Shown: one piece after another, positions 7,347 to 14,988 of the stretch
Layout of the letters: each line of letters opens with the position of its first letter
Numbering within the stretch: the stretch's first letter is position 1
Assembly (NCBI GenBank): GCA_036675585.1
Contig: JAKFES010000118.1
Location: 1 to 30,680 of the forward strand
Origin: Zeimonas sp036675585
Lineage (GTDB): Bacteria; Pseudomonadota; Gammaproteobacteria; Burkholderiales; Burkholderiaceae_E
Length of the DNA: 30,680 nucleotides
Reading direction: 5' to 3'
Program-made: the position numbers and the translations under genes
The notes under the pieces: generated by a model
Databases searched by the model: none
The model's input: only the letters and a program-made list of their open reading frames with translations
What the model was told of the DNA's origin: nothing

Positions 7347-8105
7347 TCAGACCGACCGGCGGACCATCAGGTCCTTGATCTTTCCGATCGCGCGCGTGGG
7401 GTTCAAGCCCTTCGGGCAGACGTCGACGCAGTTCATGATCGAACGGCAGCGGAACAGGCGATACGGATCGTCGAGGTCGTCGAGGCGCTCGGACGTCGCC
7501 TCGTCGCGGCTGTCGGCGAGGAAGCGATACGCCTGCAGCAGCCCGGCGGGGCCGACGAACTTGTCGGGGTTCCACCAGAACGACGGGCACGCGGTCGAGC
7601 AGCACGCGCACAGGATGCACTCGTACAGCCCGTTGAGCTCCTCGCGCTCCTCGGGCGACTGCAGCCGCTCCTTCTCCGGCGGCGGCGTGTCGTTGATCAG
7701 GTAGGGGCGGATCGAGTGGTACTGCTTGAAGAACTGGGTCATGTCGACGATCAGGTCGCGCACGACCGGCAAACCGGGCAGCGGCCGCAGCACGATCGGC
7801 TGCTCGAGGTCGCGCAGGTTCGTGATGCAGGCGAGCCCGTTCTTGCCGTTGATGTTCATCGCGTCGGAACCGCACACCCCTTCGCGGCACGAGCGGCGAA
7901 ACGCCAGCGAATCGTCGTCGGCCTGCTTGATGCGCATCAGCGCGTCGAGCAGCATCTTGTCGCCCGGCTCGAGCTGGACCTCGAGCGACTGCATGTACGG
8001 CCGCGCGTCCTTGTCGGGGTCGTAGCGATAGATCGAGAACCGGACGATGCGTTTCGCCTGCGGGGCGGATGTCGGGTTCACCGCGGATTCGACCACTGCG
8101 CTCAT
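7347..8105 (-). CDS. sdhB: Succinate dehydrogenase iron-sulfur subunit
   Basis: This 252-residue subunit relays electrons from the flavin of SdhA to ubiquinone. The [2Fe-2S] ligands are Cys73, Cys78, Asp81 and Cys93 (SCREGVCGSDAMN, GLAC). The next cluster motif is CILCACCSTACP (Cys163, 166, 169, 173), and the third is CRSIMNCVDVCP (Cys220, 226, 230); together these ligate the [4Fe-4S] and [3Fe-4S] centres as in Escherichia coli. It lies on the cytoplasmic face of the inner membrane. The N-terminus has about 18 extra residues before the ferredoxin-fold domain. It follows sdhA by 31 bases and precedes sdhE by 34. Confidence 0.97.
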   Translation of the reverse strand: MSAVVESAVNPTSAPQAKRIVRFSIYRYDPDKDARPYMQSLEVQLEPGDKMLLDALMRIKQADDDSLAFRRSCREGVCGSDAMNINGKNGLACITNLRDLEQPIVLRPLPGLPVVRDLIVDMTQFFKQYHSIRPYLINDTPPPEKERLQSPEEREELNGLYECILCACCSTACPSFWWNPDKFVGPAGLLQAYRFLADSRDEATSERLDDLDDPYRLFRCRSIMNCVDVCPKGLNPTRAIGKIKDLMVRRSV

Positions 8106-8136
8106 GATTCTCCTGCCCTCGTCGACGATGTCGGAT

Positions 8137-9927
8137 TCAGAAAGTGCGTGCTTTCGGCTGGAAGGTCTCGACCGTCAGCGGCTGCATGCGCACCGGCTTG
8201 TACTCGAGCCGGTTGCCGTCGGCGTACCACAGCGAGTGCTTCAGCCAGTTCACGTCGTCGCGCTCGGGGTAGTCCTGCTGCGCGTGCGCGCCACGGCTCT
8301 CCTTGCGCGCGACCGCTGCCGAGACCGTCGCCTTGGCGACCTCGACCAGGTTGTGCAGCTCGAGCGCCTCGACACGCGCCGTGTTGAACACGCGCGACTT
8401 GTCGGCGATGTACAGCGACTCGACGCGGCGCGCGATCTCGCCGATCTGCTGCACGCCCTCGGCGAGCAGCGCCGAAGTGCGGAACACCCCGCAGTGCGAC
8501 TGGATCGAACGGCGGATCGCCGCCGAGACCTCCTGCGTGTTCTCGCCCGAGGTCGACGCGTCGAGCCGGGCGAGCCGGGCGAGCGCCGCGTCGCCCGCGT
8601 CGGTCGGCAACGGCTTGTGGCTGCGTTCGCGCAGCTTCGAGGCGATGATGTGGTTGCCCGCGGCGCGGCCGAACACGAGCAGGTCGAGCAGCGAATTGGT
8701 GCCGAGCCGGTTCGCCCCGTGCACCGACGTGCACGAGCACTCGCCGATCGCGTACAGGCCGCCGACGACCGACTCGGGGTTGCCGTCCTTCGGCACGACG
8801 ACCTGCCCGTGGTAGTTCGCCGGGATGCCGCCCATCTGGTAGTGCGCCGTGGGCACCACCGGAATCGGGTCCTTGATCGGGTCGACGTTCGCGAACTTGA
8901 TCGCGATCTCGCGAATCGAGGGCAGGCGCTTGATGATCGTGTCGGCGCCCAGGTGGTCGAGCTTGAGCAGCACGTAGTCGCCGTCGGGGCCGCACCCGCG
9001 GCCTTCCTTGATCTCCTGGTCCATCGAGCGCGAGACGAAGTCGCGCGGCGCGAGGTCCTTGAGCGTCGGCGCGTAGCGTTCCATGAAGCGCTCGCCGTTC
9101 TTGTTGAGCAGGATTCCGCCTTCGCCGCGCACACCCTCGGTGATCAGCACACCCGCACCGGCCACGCCGGTGGGGTGGAACTGCCAGAACTCCATGTCCT
9201 CGAGCGGAATCCCCGCGCGGGCGGCCATGCCCAGGCCGTCGCCGGTGTTGATGAACGCGTTGGTCGACGCGGCCCAGATCCGCCCGGCGCCGCCGGTGGC
9301 GAACACGGTGACCTTCGCCTCGAGGATCATCACGTCGCCCGTTTCCATCTCGAGCGCGACGACGCCGACGCAATCGCCCTCCGCGTCGCGGATGATGTCG
9401 AGCGCCATCCATTCGACGAAGAACTGCGTGTGCGCGCGCACGTTGCGCTGGTACAGCGTGTGCAGCATCGCGTGGCCGGTGCGGTCGGCCGCCGCGCATG
9501 CGCGCTGCACCGGCTTCTCGCCGAAATTCGCCGTGTGCCCGCCGAACGGACGCTGGTAGATCGTGCCGTCGGGGTTGCGGTCGAACGGCATGCCGAAATG
9601 CTCGAGCTCGTAGACGACCTTCGGCGCCTCGCGGCACATGAACTCGATCGCGTCCTGGTCGCCGAGGTAATCCGACCCCTTGACGGTGTCGAACATGTGC
9701 CAGTACCAGTTGTCCTCGCTCATGTTGCCGAGCGACGCGCCGATGCCGCCCTGCGCGGCGACCGTGTGCGAACGCGTCGGAAACACCTTCGAGAGCACCG
9801 CCACGTCGTAGCCGGCCTCCGAGAGCTGGACCGCGCAGCGCATCCCGGCGCCGCCCGCACCGATGATCACGGCGTCGAACTTGCGGCGCGGCAGGCTGTT
9901 CGACAGATGATTCAGCACGTCGGCCAT
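8137..9927 (-). CDS. sdhA: Succinate dehydrogenase flavoprotein subunit
   Basis: This 596-residue subunit oxidises succinate to fumarate in the TCA cycle and feeds electrons to SdhB. The FAD Rossmann motif is VIIGAGGAGMRCAVQL (about 20-35). His54 in TRSHTVAAQGGIG is the covalent FAD attachment residue. The capping domain and active-site regions RDFVSRSMDQEI and HGANRLGTNSLLDLLVFG are intact. ATG 9927 is chosen because it lies one base after the sdhD stop (TGA-G-ATG), giving translational coupling; the frame is open further upstream, but that would overlap sdhD. Length matches the family. Confidence 0.97.
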   Translation of the reverse strand: MADVLNHLSNSLPRRKFDAVIIGAGGAGMRCAVQLSEAGYDVAVLSKVFPTRSHTVAAQGGIGASLGNMSEDNWYWHMFDTVKGSDYLGDQDAIEFMCREAPKVVYELEHFGMPFDRNPDGTIYQRPFGGHTANFGEKPVQRACAAADRTGHAMLHTLYQRNVRAHTQFFVEWMALDIIRDAEGDCVGVVALEMETGDVMILEAKVTVFATGGAGRIWAASTNAFINTGDGLGMAARAGIPLEDMEFWQFHPTGVAGAGVLITEGVRGEGGILLNKNGERFMERYAPTLKDLAPRDFVSRSMDQEIKEGRGCGPDGDYVLLKLDHLGADTIIKRLPSIREIAIKFANVDPIKDPIPVVPTAHYQMGGIPANYHGQVVVPKDGNPESVVGGLYAIGECSCTSVHGANRLGTNSLLDLLVFGRAAGNHIIASKLRERSHKPLPTDAGDAALARLARLDASTSGENTQEVSAAIRRSIQSHCGVFRTSALLAEGVQQIGEIARRVESLYIADKSRVFNTARVEALELHNLVEVAKATVSAAVARKESRGAHAQQDYPERDDVNWLKHSLWYADGNRLEYKPVRMQPLTVETFQPKARTF

Positions 9928-9928
9928 C

Positions 9929-10279
9929 TCAGACGCTCCAGAGAGTAAGCAGTGCCCAGCCCGCGTAGCCGAGCAGCAGCACGATGGTGAGGACCTGGAG
10001 CGCAAGGCGCAGCGCCGTGGGTTTCACGTAGTCCATGTAGATGTCGCGCACGCCGACCCACGCGTGCCAGATCAGCGCGAGCACCGCGACGAACGTGAAC
10101 ACCTTCATCCAGCCGGCGGCGAAGATGCCGGCCCAGGTGCCGTAGTTCAGTTCGGGCAGCGCGAACAGCCAGCCGAGCAGCACGAAGGTATAGACGACGA
10201 GCACGCACGCGGTGAAACGCTGCGCGAGCCAGTCGCGCTGTCCGTAATGCGCGCCGACGATGATGCGGGAAGTGGTCAT
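9929..10279 (-). CDS. sdhD: Succinate dehydrogenase membrane anchor subunit D
   Basis: This 116-residue membrane protein has three hydrophobic segments (about 22-42, 52-72, 88-113). The signature WHAWVGVRDIYMDYVKP contains His72 (heme/quinone region) and the Asp83-Tyr84 pair that corresponds to the ubiquinone-site Asp-Tyr of E. coli SdhD. It anchors the SdhAB dimer and with SdhC binds heme b and ubiquinone. It lies 40 bases after sdhC. Confidence 0.93.
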   Translation of the reverse strand: MTTSRIIVGAHYGQRDWLAQRFTACVLVVYTFVLLGWLFALPELNYGTWAGIFAAGWMKVFTFVAVLALIWHAWVGVRDIYMDYVKPTALRLALQVLTIVLLLGYAGWALLTLWSV

Positions 10280-10319
10280 GGACGGATTTTCCGGGAACGC
10301 TCGAAAAGAACGGGGCTGC

Positions 10320-10757
10320 TCAGAACAGGCCGAAGATCTTCGCGGCGAAGATCACGGTGAGCACCAGGCTGACGGCGAGGACGACGGCGGCCGAATTGCG
10401 CCCGGACGCCTTGTCCAGGCCGATGTCGAGATCCATCAGCAGGTGGCGCACGCCGGCGAGCAGGTGATGCAGGTACGCCCAGACGAGCCCGACGAGCACC
10501 AGGCGCGCAAGCGGATGGGCGACGAACGCGCGGTACCGCTCGAAGCTGATCTCCGACAGCACGCTCTGCTGGAACAGGTACAGGATGAGCGGCAGGCCGA
10601 TGAGGAACATCGCCGCGCCGCTGATCCGGTGCAGGATCGAAACCAGCCCCGCGAGCGGCAGCCGATAGCGGACGATCTGCGAGATGTGGATGTTGCGGAA
10701 TTCCGGCCTCGGCCGGGCACCGGGATTGCCTGTCGTCTTGTCCGCAACGCTCGCCAT
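10320..10757 (-). CDS. sdhC: Succinate dehydrogenase cytochrome b556 subunit
   Basis: This 145-residue subunit has three membrane segments (about 33-60, 83-105, 120-144). Family signatures are the N-terminal RPEFRNIHISQI region, LHRISG (Ser-Gly after the basic pair) and YLHHLLAGVRHLLMD, where one of His97/98 is the expected heme b ligand. ATG 10757 is preceded by GAGGAAG, a good ribosome binding site; an upstream in-frame start at 10817 would add 20 unrelated residues and run through the candidate promoter. It is the first structural gene of the sdh operon. Confidence 0.95.
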   Translation of the reverse strand: MASVADKTTGNPGARPRPEFRNIHISQIVRYRLPLAGLVSILHRISGAAMFLIGLPLILYLFQQSVLSEISFERYRAFVAHPLARLVLVGLVWAYLHHLLAGVRHLLMDLDIGLDKASGRNSAAVVLAVSLVLTVIFAAKIFGLF

Positions 10758-10787
10758 TGTCTTCCTCGTCGATCGCCAAACCTTCGC

Positions 10788-10817
10788 ATTTTGACCGAAG
10801 TTGGCGCAATGCACCAA
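10788..10817 (-). promoter_or_regulatory. Candidate sigma-70 promoter for sdhC operon
   Basis: On the minus strand TTGGTG (10817-10812) and CAAAAT (10793-10788) are separated by 18 bases, about 30 bases upstream of the sdhC start. The boxes are moderate matches. The placement between gntR and sdhC suits an operon promoter, but readthrough from gntR is also possible. Confidence 0.4.
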
Positions 10818-10850
10818 ACGGGGGCGCCGCGCGACGCCCCGATCGGCCTC

Positions 10851-10898
10851 GCTTCGGCCCTCCCCTGGGCCCTCCTTCGGGCCCTCGGTCCGGCCCTC
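10851..10898. repeat. 12-bp tandem repeat, four copies, between gntR and sdhC
   Basis: Read on the minus strand, four consecutive 12-bp units begin with GAGGGCC: 10898-10887, 10886-10875, 10874-10863 and 10862-10851. A fifth, degenerate unit starts at 10850. The array begins inside the gntR stop codon and ends about 34 bases upstream of the candidate sdhC -35 box. GGGCCC at 10867-10872 and 10879-10884 can pair as a hairpin, so the array may double as a weak gntR terminator. Confidence 0.85.
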
Positions 10899-11745
10899 AG
10901 CTCAGCCGGTTGAAATAGTGATGCCGTTCGGTCACGCAGTAGCCTCGGCGCAACTCGACCGGCTGCTGCTCGTAGGTCCACGAAACGCGCTCGACGAGCA
11001 GCAGCGGCGAGCCTTCGGCGACCTGCAGCGCACGCGCATGCGAGCGATCGGCGACGACGGCTTTCAGGCGCTCGGCGGCGCCGATCATCCGGATGCCGAA
11101 CTCGGTTTCGAACAGCGCGTACAACGGCCCGTGCCAGGCGTCGAGCCGCTCGACGCTCAGCCCGCGGAAGCGCGATCCGGGCAGCCAGATTTCGTCGAGC
11201 ACGACCGGATTCGTCTCGGTCTCGAGCAGCCGGCGGATCAGCGCGACCGCTTCGCCGGCGCGCAGGCGCAGTGCGCGCGCGACCTCGCCGGGCGCGCGCA
11301 GGCGGCGGCATTCGAGCACGCGGCTCGTCATCACCAGCCCGGGCCCCGATTCGCCGCGCGCCTCGCCGGAATCGGCGCCCGCCTCGGCCTCGTCGAGTCC
11401 GAACCCCGCCTCGTCGGGGCGCAGCCGCAGGAAGCGGAACTGCGTTCGCACCTCGCGATGCGACGCGACGAACGTGCCGCGCCCCTGCCGGCGCACGAGC
11501 AGGTGCTCGGCGGCGAGTTCGTCGATCGCCTTGCGCACCGTTCCCTGACTGACGCGATAGCGCGCCGCGAGCTCGGTTTCGCTCGGGATCGCCTCGCCGG
11601 GCTTCCATTCGCCCGACTGCAGCCCGCGCAGCAGCAGCGCGCGGATCTGCCGGTACAGGGGCGCGAAGGTGGGAGCCTCGTCGACGCCCGCCTCTGCCGG
11701 GCCGCCGACGCTGCGCGGGCTTTCGTTCATGGCCGATTGAAGCAC
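10897..11745 (-). CDS. GntR-family transcriptional regulator with UTRA effector domain (HutC-type)
   Basis: This 282-residue regulator has an N-terminal winged helix (about 40-105: PLYRQIRALLLRGLQSGEW, then IPSETELAARYRVSQGTVRK as the recognition helix, and RRQGRGTFVA as the wing). A C-terminal UTRA ligand-binding domain follows (about 140-280), ending in RRGYCVTERHHYFNRLS. Start: AAGAGG (11758-11753) sits 7 bases before GTG 11745; ATG 11730 (277 residues) is the alternative but lacks such a site. The perfect palindrome at 11776-11787 lies just upstream, so autoregulation is likely. Divergent from mdh and upstream of sdhCDAB, it probably controls TCA and perhaps propionate genes. The ligand is unknown; family members bind small carboxylates, amino acids or sugars. 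Confidence 0.9.
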   Translation of the reverse strand: MLQSAMNESPRSVGGPAEAGVDEAPTFAPLYRQIRALLLRGLQSGEWKPGEAIPSETELAARYRVSQGTVRKAIDELAAEHLLVRRQGRGTFVASHREVRTQFRFLRLRPDEAGFGLDEAEAGADSGEARGESGPGLVMTSRVLECRRLRAPGEVARALRLRAGEAVALIRRLLETETNPVVLDEIWLPGSRFRGLSVERLDAWHGPLYALFETEFGIRMIGAAERLKAVVADRSHARALQVAEGSPLLLVERVSWTYEQQPVELRRGYCVTERHHYFNRLS

Positions 11746-11775
11746 GAAAATGCCTCTTTCGTCCACTGTCTTACC

Positions 11776-11787
11776 TCTTATATAAGA
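11776..11787. promoter_or_regulatory. Perfect 12-bp palindrome, probable GntR operator
   Basis: TCTTATATAAGA equals its own reverse complement and stands out in this G+C-rich DNA. A further half-like TCTTAC lies at 11769-11774. It is 11 bases upstream of the mdh -35 box and about 30 bases before the gntR start, overlapping any gntR -10 region. It fits a GntR/HutC operator controlling both genes. No binding data are available from sequence. Confidence 0.65.
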
Positions 11788-11798
11788 TATCGAGCTGG

Positions 11799-11827
11799 TT
11801 GACGCCACGGCGGTGGCGGACTAGACT
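11799..11827 (+). promoter_or_regulatory. Sigma-70 promoter of mdh
   Basis: TTGACG (11799-11804), a 17-base spacer and TAGACT (11822-11827) give a near-consensus promoter. Transcription would start around 11834, leaving a leader of about 34 bases before the mdh ATG at 11868. The spacer holds a small inverted repeat, GCCAC-GGCG-GTGGC (11804-11817). Confidence 0.7.
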
Positions 11828-11867
11828 CGTCGCCGCTGCAGACCATCCCGAACCGAGGTTCATTCCC

Positions 11868-12851
11868 ATGTCCAGACCCGCCAAGCGCGTCGCCGTCACC
11901 GGCGCCGCCGGCCAGATCGGTTACAGCCTGCTGTTTCGCATCGCCAACGGAGACCTGCTCGGCAAGGACCAGCCGGTCGTGCTCCAGCTGCTCGACATCA
12001 CGCCCGCGCTCACCGCCGTGCGAGGCGTCGTGATGGAGCTCGAGGACTGCGCGTTCCCGCTGCTGGCCGGCGTCGTCGTCACCGACGACCCGAAAGTGGC
12101 GTTTCGCGACGCCGACTACGCGCTGCTCGTCGGCGCGCGTCCGCGCACGAAGGGAATGGAGCGCAAGGACCTGCTCGAGGCCAACGGCGCGATCTTCACC
12201 GTGCAGGGCCGCGCGCTCGACGAGGTGGCCAGCCGCGATTGCCGCATCCTCGTCGTCGGGAACCCGGCGAACACGAACGCGTACATCGCGATGAAGTCGG
12301 CGCCGAACCTGCCGAAGAAGAATTTCACGGCCATGCTGCGGCTCGACCACAATCGCGCGCTGTCGCAACTCGCCACGCGCATCGCAAAGCCGGTCGACCG
12401 CATCGAGAAGCTCGCCGTGTGGGGCAACCACAGCCCGACGATGTACCCCGATTACCGTTTCGCCACCGTCGACGGCGAGTCGGTGCGCGCGCTGGTCGGC
12501 GACGAGACGTGGAACCGCGACGTCTTCATCCCCACCGTGGGCAAACGCGGCGCGGCGATCATCGAGGCACGCGGACTGTCGTCGGCCGCCTCGGCGGCGA
12601 ACGCCGCGATCGACCACATCCGCGATTGGGCGCTGGGCACCGGCGGGCGCTGGGTCACGATGGGCATCGCGTCCGACGGCTCCTACGGGATTCCCGAGGA
12701 CGTCGTCTACGGCTTCCCGGTCACCTGCGCGAACGGCGAATACCAGCTCGTGCGCAACCTGGAGATCGACGAATTCAGTCGCACGCGCATGGACCTCACG
12801 CTGAAGGAGCTGTTCGAAGAGCGCGACGGCGTCGCGCACCTGCTGGGTTGA
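11868..12851 (+). CDS. mdh: Malate dehydrogenase (NAD-dependent)
   Basis: This 327-residue cytoplasmic enzyme interconverts malate and oxaloacetate. The NAD-binding glycine motif is TGAAGQIGYSLLF (about 11-23). The mobile loop GARPRTKGMERKDLL carries the substrate arginines, LRLDHNRA the catalytic-site Asp, and WGNHSPTMYPD the catalytic His188. This is the cytosolic-like MDH type common in Betaproteobacteria. GAGG 9 bases upstream supports ATG 11868. It is divergent from gntR under the promoter at 11799-11827. The prpB start follows its stop by only 5 bases, so mdh and the prp genes are probably co-transcribed. Confidence 0.97.
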   Translation: MSRPAKRVAVTGAAGQIGYSLLFRIANGDLLGKDQPVVLQLLDITPALTAVRGVVMELEDCAFPLLAGVVVTDDPKVAFRDADYALLVGARPRTKGMERKDLLEANGAIFTVQGRALDEVASRDCRILVVGNPANTNAYIAMKSAPNLPKKNFTAMLRLDHNRALSQLATRIAKPVDRIEKLAVWGNHSPTMYPDYRFATVDGESVRALVGDETWNRDVFIPTVGKRGAAIIEARGLSSAASAANAAIDHIRDWALGTGGRWVTMGIASDGSYGIPEDVVYGFPVTCANGEYQLVRNLEIDEFSRTRMDLTLKELFEERDGVAHLLG

Positions 12852-12856
12852 AGGCG

Positions 12857-13738
12857 ATGAACGCCGCACCCGGCGAACGCTTTCGCCAGGCCCTCGCCGC
12901 CGAGCAGCCGCTGCAGATCGTCGGGGCGATCAACGCGAACCACGCGCTGCTCGCCCGCCACGCCGGGTTCCGTGCCGTCTACCTGTCGGGCGGCGGCGTC
13001 GCGGCGGGCTCGCTCGGCGTGCCCGACCTGGGCATCACCGGGCTCGAGGACGTGCTGATCGACGTGCGCCGCATCACCGACGTGTGCGAGCTGCCGCTGC
13101 TGGTCGACGTCGACACCGGCTTCGGCGCCTCGGCGTTCAACGTCGCGCGCACCACGCGCTCGCTGATCAAGGCCGGCGCGGCGGCGATGCACATCGAGGA
13201 CCAGGTCGGCGCGAAGCGCTGCGGGCACCGCCCGGGCAAGGAGATCGTCTCGCAGCAGGAGATGGCCGACCGGATCCGCGCCGCCGCCGATGCGCGCACC
13301 GACGCGAGCTTCTTCCTCATGGCGCGCACCGATGCGCTCGCCGTCGAAGGGCTCGAGCGAGCGATCGAGCGTGCGGTGGCGTGCGTCGAGGCCGGTGCCG
13401 ACGGCATCTTCCCCGAGGCCATGACCGAGCTGTCGATGTACCGGCGCTTCGTCGACGCGGTCAAGGTTCCGGTGCTGGCGAACATCACCGAATTCGGCCA
13501 GACGCCGCTGTTCACCGTCGACGAGCTGCGCGCCCACGGCGTGGCGATGGCGCTCTACCCGCTTTCGGCGTTCCGCGCGATGAACAAGGCCGCGCAGAAC
13601 GTCTATAGCGCGCTGCGCCGCGACGGCACGCAGGCCGCGGTCGTCGGCGACATGCAGACACGCCAGGAGCTGTACGACTCGATCGGCTACTGGGAGTACG
13701 AGCGCAAGCTCGACGAGCTGTTCTCGCGCTCGAAATGA
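12857..13738 (+). CDS. prpB: Methylisocitrate lyase
   Basis: This 293-residue enzyme of the isocitrate lyase/PEP mutase family splits 2-methylisocitrate into pyruvate and succinate, the last step of the methylcitrate cycle. Visible signatures are YLSGGGVAAGSLGVPDLG, the Mg-binding DVDTGFG (Asp84, Asp86), MHIEDQ, the active-site loop KRCGH (120-124, catalytic Cys122) and LMARTDA. The short length and KRCGH separate it from true isocitrate lyase, which is over 400 residues. It follows mdh closely and precedes prpC by 43 bases. Confidence 0.95.
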   Translation: MNAAPGERFRQALAAEQPLQIVGAINANHALLARHAGFRAVYLSGGGVAAGSLGVPDLGITGLEDVLIDVRRITDVCELPLLVDVDTGFGASAFNVARTTRSLIKAGAAAMHIEDQVGAKRCGHRPGKEIVSQQEMADRIRAAADARTDASFFLMARTDALAVEGLERAIERAVACVEAGADGIFPEAMTELSMYRRFVDAVKVPVLANITEFGQTPLFTVDELRAHGVAMALYPLSAFRAMNKAAQNVYSALRRDGTQAAVVGDMQTRQELYDSIGYWEYERKLDELFSRSK

Positions 13739-13781
13739 TCCTGCCGGCCCACCTCGAACCCGAACCACGGAAACCCTCTCG

Positions 13782-14936
13782 ATGACCGTCGAAACCGCCA
13801 TCGCGCCCAAGCCGAAGAAATCCGTCGCGTTGTCGGGCGTCGTCGCCGGAAACACCGCGCTGTGTTCCGTCGGCCGCACCGGCAACGACCTGCATTACCG
13901 CGGCTACGACATCCTCGACGTCGCGCAGGCGGCCGAGTTCGAGGAAGTCGCGTACCTGCTCGTGCACGGGGCGCTGCCGAACCACGCCGAGCTGCTCGCC
14001 TACAAGACGAAGCTGCGTTCGCTGCGCGGCCTGCCGGCGGCGGTGAAATCGGCGCTCGAGGCGCTTCCGCCCTCGGCGCACGCGATGGACGTGATGCGCA
14101 CCGGCGTCTCGGCGCTCGGCTGCGCGCTGCCGGAGAAGGACGACCACAACACGGCCGGCGCGCGCGACATCGCCGATCGCCTGATGGCGTCGCTCGGTTC
14201 GATGCTGCTGTACTGGTACCACTTCGCGGTCAACGGGCGGCGCATCGAAGTCGAGACCGACGACGATTCGATCGGGGGCCATTTCCTGCACCTGCTCCAC
14301 GGTCGCGAACCGTCGGCCGCGTGGGTGCGGGCGATGCACACGTCGCTGATCCTGTACGCCGAGCACGAATTCAACGCGTCGACGTTCACCGCGCGCGTGA
14401 TCGCCGGCACCGGTTCGGACCTCTATTCGTCGATCGCCGGCGCCATCGGCGCGCTGCGCGGACCCAAGCACGGCGGCGCCAACGAGGTCGCGTTCGAGAT
14501 CCAGAGCCGCTACGCCTCGCCCGACGAGGCCGAAGCCGACATCCGGCAACGCGTCGCGAACCGCGAAGTGGTCATCGGATTCGGCCATCCGGTGTACACC
14601 GTCTCCGATCCGCGCAACCAGGTGATCAAGGAAGTCGCGCGCACGCTCGCGCGCCAGGCCGGCGACACCAAGCTCTTCGACATCGCCGATCGTCTCGAAA
14701 CCGTCATGTGGGACGTCAAGAAGATGTTCCCCAACCTCGACTGGTTCAGCGCCGTCAGCTATCACCTGATGGGCGTGCCGACCGCGATGTTCACGCCGCT
14801 GTTCGTGATCTCGCGCACCTCGGGCTGGTCGGCGCACGTGATCGAGCAGCGGCTCGACGGCAAGATCATCCGGCCGAGCGCCAACTACACGGGCCCCGAA
14901 GACCTCGAATTCGTGCCACTGGCGCAGCGCGGCTGA
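13782..14936 (+). CDS. prpC: 2-methylcitrate synthase
   Basis: This 384-residue citrate-synthase-family enzyme condenses propionyl-CoA with oxaloacetate. It lacks the N-terminal beta domain of gltA and has the short PrpC architecture. Catalytic positions are His230 (GPKHGGANE), His269 (GFGHPVYTVSDPR) and Asp320 (FPNLDWFSA); YAEHEFNASTFTARV (about 192-206) is the family signature. The SVGRTGNDLHYRGYDILD N-terminus is typical of PrpC. Context between prpB and prpD supports methylcitrate over citrate synthase. Confidence 0.95.
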   Translation: MTVETAIAPKPKKSVALSGVVAGNTALCSVGRTGNDLHYRGYDILDVAQAAEFEEVAYLLVHGALPNHAELLAYKTKLRSLRGLPAAVKSALEALPPSAHAMDVMRTGVSALGCALPEKDDHNTAGARDIADRLMASLGSMLLYWYHFAVNGRRIEVETDDDSIGGHFLHLLHGREPSAAWVRAMHTSLILYAEHEFNASTFTARVIAGTGSDLYSSIAGAIGALRGPKHGGANEVAFEIQSRYASPDEAEADIRQRVANREVVIGFGHPVYTVSDPRNQVIKEVARTLARQAGDTKLFDIADRLETVMWDVKKMFPNLDWFSAVSYHLMGVPTAMFTPLFVISRTSGWSAHVIEQRLDGKIIRPSANYTGPEDLEFVPLAQRG

Positions 14937-14988
14937 GCGCGCGCCCGCGGCAACCGATCCACCTCCTCTGCACGAGAGAACGCGCGAC

